Shown piece by piece: positions 61,186 through 64,000 of a stretch of DNA of 64,000 nucleotides. Below the pieces are notes generated by a model that saw only the letters and a list, made by a program, of their open reading frames with translations, searched no databases and was not told the origin of the DNA. Both the position numbers and the translations under genes were made by a program. Every line of letters starts with the position of its first letter. The stretch's first letter is position 1. The DNA lies in the NCBI GenBank assembly GCA_029379385.1, contig CM055605.1, positions 1 to 64,000 of the forward strand. Reading direction: 5' to 3'. This DNA is from Quillaja saponaria. Lineage: Eukaryota; Streptophyta; Magnoliopsida; Fabales; Quillajaceae.

Positions 61186-63851
61186 ATGGATGAAGAATAT
61201 GATGTGATAGTGTTGGGTACTGGTCTCAAGGAATGCATCCTTAGTGGTCTTCTTTCAGTCGATGGCCTCAAGGTGCCCATATGTTTCTCTTTCTAGGTTT
61301 TTTTTTTTTCTCCTTGCAGATGCTTCTATCAGTGATCGGCTGTACACACTTATGGTTTAAATATACTCTTGAGATTTCTGGGTTTTTGCCCCTTTTTACT
61401 CCAAGATCTATTCAGATCTGAATTCTTAGTTTCAAGTTTCTCAAGTTCGTTTGTTTAGATCTAGATTTATATTACGAAACAGTATTGCAGGAAAGAAAGA
61501 CATATACTCTTAAGATCTCTGGGCTTTTGCCCGTTTTCTTTCCAAAAAAATATATATATACTCTAAGATCTATACATAGTAAGACCCGAAATCTTCTCTT
61601 TAGTTTCAAGTTTCTCGAGTTAGTTAGTTTCGGTCTAGTTGTATACGTTTTACTTGTGATCGGGCAAATTGTATACGATTGCAGGAAAGCAAGACATGAA
61701 CGAACTTAGTTTTGAGCTAATGGTCACTGTGATTGGGAGACTATTATCATAATTTCAGTTCTATACTCTTGAATTTCACTTATATATGTTTAGGGAACTG
61801 AACCACAATTTATTTAGTTGCACTAGCAGAAATCTTGACGGATATATTAAATTAGTTTCAGCCCAGGACAATGATTTATAGGAACTAGGATGGGTTGGCT
61901 CTTGGCTGAATATTGACCTGGGGTTTTGGAGTCTTGGTAGCATAAACTACAATTCTGAAGGATATTAAAGGGAATTTGGATAGCAATTTCGCTTCTTTTT
62001 AACTTGGATGTAGTGTCATTGCTTCAAGGAAGAAAAAGAGGCCTGCATATGTATAAGTATTCAGGATCGCTAGCATAGAATTGTTTGTTTAGAAATTACT
62101 GCCACTAGCAGTGATAACAGCATTTATGTGTCATGCACTATCAGTAACAATGATATCCATATATCATGATCCAGGTCCTTCATATGGACAGGAATGACTA
62201 TTATGGAGGAGAATCAACATCTCTCAATCTTATTCAGGTCACTTCGTCAAAACTCTCATGCATGTCTTGAGTTATACGCAATGTCATGTATTTACTAATT
62301 ATTATACTTACAGCTTTGGAAAAGATTTAGGGGAAATGACAAACCTCCTGCACATCTGGGTTCTAGTAGGGACTATAATGTGGATATGATCCCTAAGGTT
62401 GTTTCTTTGCCTTCACTTCCATGCACGTTACATGCTTATATGTGTCCTCACATGTTTGTTATCTTCATTATGTAACACCTGCTTCTGTGTTTTTGGATAG
62501 TTTATGATGGCAAATGGTACCCTGGTACGTGTCCTCATACATACAGATGTTACGAAGTATCTCTACTTCAAAGCTGTGGATGGAAGCTATGTTTATAATA
62601 AAGGAAAGGTATTCTTGCATTTCTATTTCATTGGAATATTGTATTTCCTTTGTATTTAATATTAATTTTTTTATTTAATTCATGACTGTGGTAAAAAAAA
62701 AAAAAAAAATCGCACTTCAATAGGTTCACAAGGTACCAGCAACTGATATGGAAGCCTTAAAATCACCGCTTATGGGTATATTTGAAAAGCGTCGAGCACG
62801 CAAGTTCTTCATTTATGTTCAAGATTATGTTGAAAATGATCCAAAAACCCATGACGGGATGGACTTGACAAGAGTGACTACCAGAGAACTGATTGCGTAA
62901 GTTCTAGGTCATTCCCTTTCATGAAAATGGTTGCTTCTGTTTTTTTGTATGGTGTTGAGTGTACCCATAAGTTTGTTAACATTAGGTCTTGAAGTAATCC
63001 TGAGGTCACACCATGACTTGGATTCCTTATTACTATGAAAAGGCATTTATAATTTCTACTGTATGTCAGCCTCCTCAATTAAATATTTTAGATTAATCTG
63101 AAGTTTGTAGAATAGTCTTTCGGCAACAATGTTGAGATTGTGTGAGTTCTTACATTGGTGGTTATGCAAACAAGTTAAAAGTTTAAGATACAAAAGTGGA
63201 GAAAGTGTGAAAGGCATTCACCTGTTTCCCTTCAATGAGAAATAATTTGTTTATGGAACTGCATACAATTTACCATGTAATATGGAAGCTCTGAATATCA
63301 TATGCTTACTTGTCATCCTCTGTCAGAAAATATGGTCTTGATGAAAACACAGTGGACTTTATTGGTCATGCATTAGCGCTTCATAGAGATGATCGTTACT
63401 TGAATGAACCAGCTTTGGATACTGTGAAGAGAATGAAGGTAATACATGTTATTGTGCTCCTTATCCATCATTTGCATTTTCTTTAGGAAAATTTCATATT
63501 TATGCATTTCCTGAAGGTTTTTTGTTTTTGCTTCTAATGCATTTCCTGAACTTATGTGTTCATGATTTTCCTGTTCGTACTATTTGTAGCTATATTCAGA
63601 GTCTCTTGCACGCTTTCAAGGAGGATCACCTTACATTTATCCGCTGTATGGATTAGGAGAGCTTCCCCAGGTTTGTGTTCAGTCTCCTTCCCTCTTTATG
63701 CCTCCTCTCCGCATCCATCACTGGCTTCTCTATTTGTTTTGGTTGCTATTGAAGCTTGCCTTATTAATTGATTCATTTTTCCATGTAGGCATTTGCACGG
63801 CTTAGTGCTGTTTATGGTGGGACATATATGCTGAATAAACCTGAGTGCAAG
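61186..63851 (+). CDS. GDI: Rab GDP-dissociation inhibitor, 5' part (eight exons; continues past the window)
   Basis: Rab GDI extracts GDP-bound, prenylated Rab GTPases from membranes, keeps them soluble in the cytosol and returns them to donor membranes. Exons: 61186-61272, 62175-62237, 62314-62397, 62501-62608, 62724-62896, 63327-63438, 63590-63670 and 63789-63851. All seven complete introns are GT-AG, and exons join in frame to 257 codons; the family is about 445 residues, so about 190 codons lie beyond the right edge. The start [19 protein letters not shown] is the typical family N terminus with the GxGxxxC dinucleotide-fold motif, followed by [12 protein letters not shown]. The Rab-binding platform residues known from bovine GDI are all present at the same numbers: Tyr39, Glu233, Arg240 and Met250. 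[10 protein letters not shown] has Arg where plant GDIs I recall have Gly; otherwise the protein looks intact. The first intron is long (902 bp). Downstream of the SKIP35 fragment, same strand, no shared function. Confidence 0.96.
61361..61695 (+). repeat. Imperfect tandem duplication in GDI intron 1
   Basis: Two units begin at 61361 and 61502 with ATATACTCTT(G/A)AGAT, share CTGGG(T/C)TTTTGCCC, AAGATCTAT and AGTTTCAAGTTTCTC, and end in ATTGCAGGAAAG(A/C)AAGAC. The first unit is 141 bp and the second about 194 bp. Both carry a TTGCAG that resembles a splice acceptor; coding joins only at 62174, so these may be cryptic sites. Confidence 0.75.
62697..62709 (+). repeat. Poly-A run in GDI intron 4
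   Basis: An A homopolymer lies just upstream of the exon 5 acceptor (TTCAATAG at 62723). It is unusual in that the acceptor is preceded by A-rich rather than U-rich sequence, though AATTTTTTTATTTAATTC lies a little upstream. Confidence 0.6.
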
Positions 63852-64000
63852 GTCCTCTGTTATGATCTCACATATGATTTTATCTTGAGATCTGTTCATC
63901 TATTTTCTTTTACATCATCCCAGTTGATTCTATTTCCATTAGACAGTTATATAATAGACATGATGTCAAGTTTAGGTTAGAAACGATTTTGATTTTGCTT

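Overview
This window is plant nuclear DNA. About 90% of it (1-57601) is a satellite array with no genes. The last 6.4 kb is ordinary genic sequence. The plant assignment rests on a spliced Rab GDP-dissociation inhibitor gene with plant-type residues, a terminal exon of the plant ankyrin protein SKIP35, T-rich plant introns, and dense telomere-like TTTAGGG motifs. The species cannot be fixed from the sequence. The layout looks subtelomeric or telomere-derived: interstitial telomere repeats and a large tandem array end against a 5'-truncated gene.

The array is made of composite units of about 10.2 kb. In order, a full unit (best seen at 19207-29416 and 29417-39646) holds: (1) a block of short repeats combining alternating GCATGCATG with CTTTAGGGTTT; (2) a T-rich module of about 300 bp; (3) a GC-rich array with an 86-112 bp period (GGGCCC, CCCGGGCC); (4) an array of about 113 bp subunits (TTGGCCCATCC...GTTAGGTGTAGC...CTCGAG); (5) a short C-rich hexamer telomere-like tract (CCCTAA)n; (6) a poly-A run and an AT-rich module of about 1.4 kb that ends with a second version of the T-rich module; (7) a 9-bp GAATATAGT minisatellite; (8) a 25-bp ATCGAT array; (9) an array carrying GGGAATTC and AGGCCT; (10) 18-bp minisatellites; and then more GCATGC/TTTAGGG repeats. 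TTTTGGCGGGAAA-type motifs recur about nine times per unit.

Seven unit copies or parts can be followed. Those at 1-2529 and 2530-9660 are deletion derivatives. The two central copies are nearly identical. The copy at 39647-47405 is indel-rich in places, and the gene-side copy (47406-57601) is strongly diverged. Short open frames in the array are translations of simple repeats (for example, ATGC read in all frames gives Met-His-Ala-Cys) and are not annotated as genes.

The array stops at a small CCCTAAC remnant near 57584-57601. Beyond it lie about 1.7 kb of AT-rich DNA, then the last exon of a SKIP35-like gene (59290-60078), whose 5' two thirds are missing and which has one in-frame TAA. After a 1.1-kb spacer comes the 5' part (eight exons, 257 codons) of a Rab GDI gene that runs off the right edge. 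The two genes have no evident functional link.

The most notable feature is the satellite itself. It packs telo-boxes, E2F-like sites, TGGGCC (site II) motifs and RY (CATGCA) motifs into one homogenised repeat, a combination normally met in promoters of proliferation and translation genes.
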